From Bacteroidetes bacterium QS_8_68_15 (GTDB lineage: Bacteria; Bacteroidota; Rhodothermia; Rhodothermales; Salinibacteraceae): a DNA stretch of 13,062 nucleotides. Numbering within the stretch: the first letter of the stretch is position 1; each line of letters opens with the position of its first letter. This document shows positions 12,987-13,062 of the stretch, piece by piece. The notes under the pieces are model-generated. The model was not told the DNA's origin. It worked only from the letters and a program-made list of their open reading frames with translations, and did no database searches. The DNA is taken from the NCBI GenBank assembly GCA_003023245.1, contig PXTR01000003.1, forward strand, positions 1 to 13,062, read 5' to 3'. A program made the translations under genes and the position numbers.

Positions 12987-13062
12987 CCCTGGAGCCTCCG
13001 TTCAGCTGTCCACTATCGTGAACAGCCCTCGGGAACAGCGCGCGGCACGGCGGCCCGCCCGT
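12964..13062. repeat. 99-bp direct repeat, copy 2, at window end
   Basis: This is identical over all 99 bp to 12437-12535, at an offset of 527 bp, and runs to the last base of the window. The base just before it differs (A at 12963, T at 12436), and the four before that (CTGG) match again. It interrupts the TPR-like gene. Confidence 0.95.

Noticed and set aside
12491..13021. 176-residue open frame overlapping the TPR-like gene
   Set aside because: It begins inside the first 99-bp repeat copy, is Arg/Pro-rich and has no domain. The overlapping frame at 12576 has a proper signal peptide.

Overview
The window is GC-rich DNA (about two thirds G+C by eye) from a bacterium that looks like a high-GC member of the Bacteroidota/Rhodothermota group, such as a Salinibacter or Rhodothermus relative. 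The reasons are the gene families (DUF2851, DUF4270, the 'SxYSRFGLG' outer-membrane protein family and a stand-alone half-length glycogen-synthase-like protein), starts with no Shine-Dalgarno sequence but pyrimidine-rich leaders, and two candidate promoters of the Bacteroidota TTG / TAnnTTT type. The genus is an inference; there is no rRNA or other marker gene here.

Layout. 124-1467 (+) is a DUF2851 protein. It converges on a coiled-coil lipoprotein gene at 1497-2324 (-), which is separated by a 353-bp divergent spacer from a 100-residue three-helix membrane protein at 2678-2980 (+). Next are a 1242-residue DUF4175-like envelope protein at 3208-6936 (+), with three membrane helices, a beta-rich extracytoplasmic region and a very long Gln/Met/Lys-rich coiled coil, and a membrane protein ending at 8374 (+) whose N-terminal half resembles an archaemetzincin-type protease domain that has lost the catalytic glutamate. 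A good promoter candidate at 8402-8432 precedes a half-length GT5 glycogen-synthase-like protein (8569-9324) and a DUF4270 lipoprotein (9658-10941), a pair I recall as adjacent in other Bacteroidota. The last two genes are a beta-barrel outer-membrane protein (11038-12459) and the start of a secreted tetratricopeptide-like protein (12576-12986, probably broken).

The theme is the cell envelope: most of the products are predicted to be membrane-bound, lipidated or exported. All genes except the lipoprotein at 1497-2324 point the same way, but spacers of 96-333 bp argue against one tightly coupled operon.

Two things stand out beyond the genes. First, four spacers carry short repeats built on a 7-bp period, each with a different heptamer. 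Two of them (2976-3134 and 9328-9480) have the same design and nearly the same length, with a heptamer array and its inverted counterpart flanking a unique core. Second, the last 99 bp of the window are an exact copy of 12437-12535. This truncates the last gene with the tail of the previous one and is most likely an assembly artefact. I found no phage, transposase, CRISPR, tRNA or rRNA, and no convincing defence or biosynthetic cluster.
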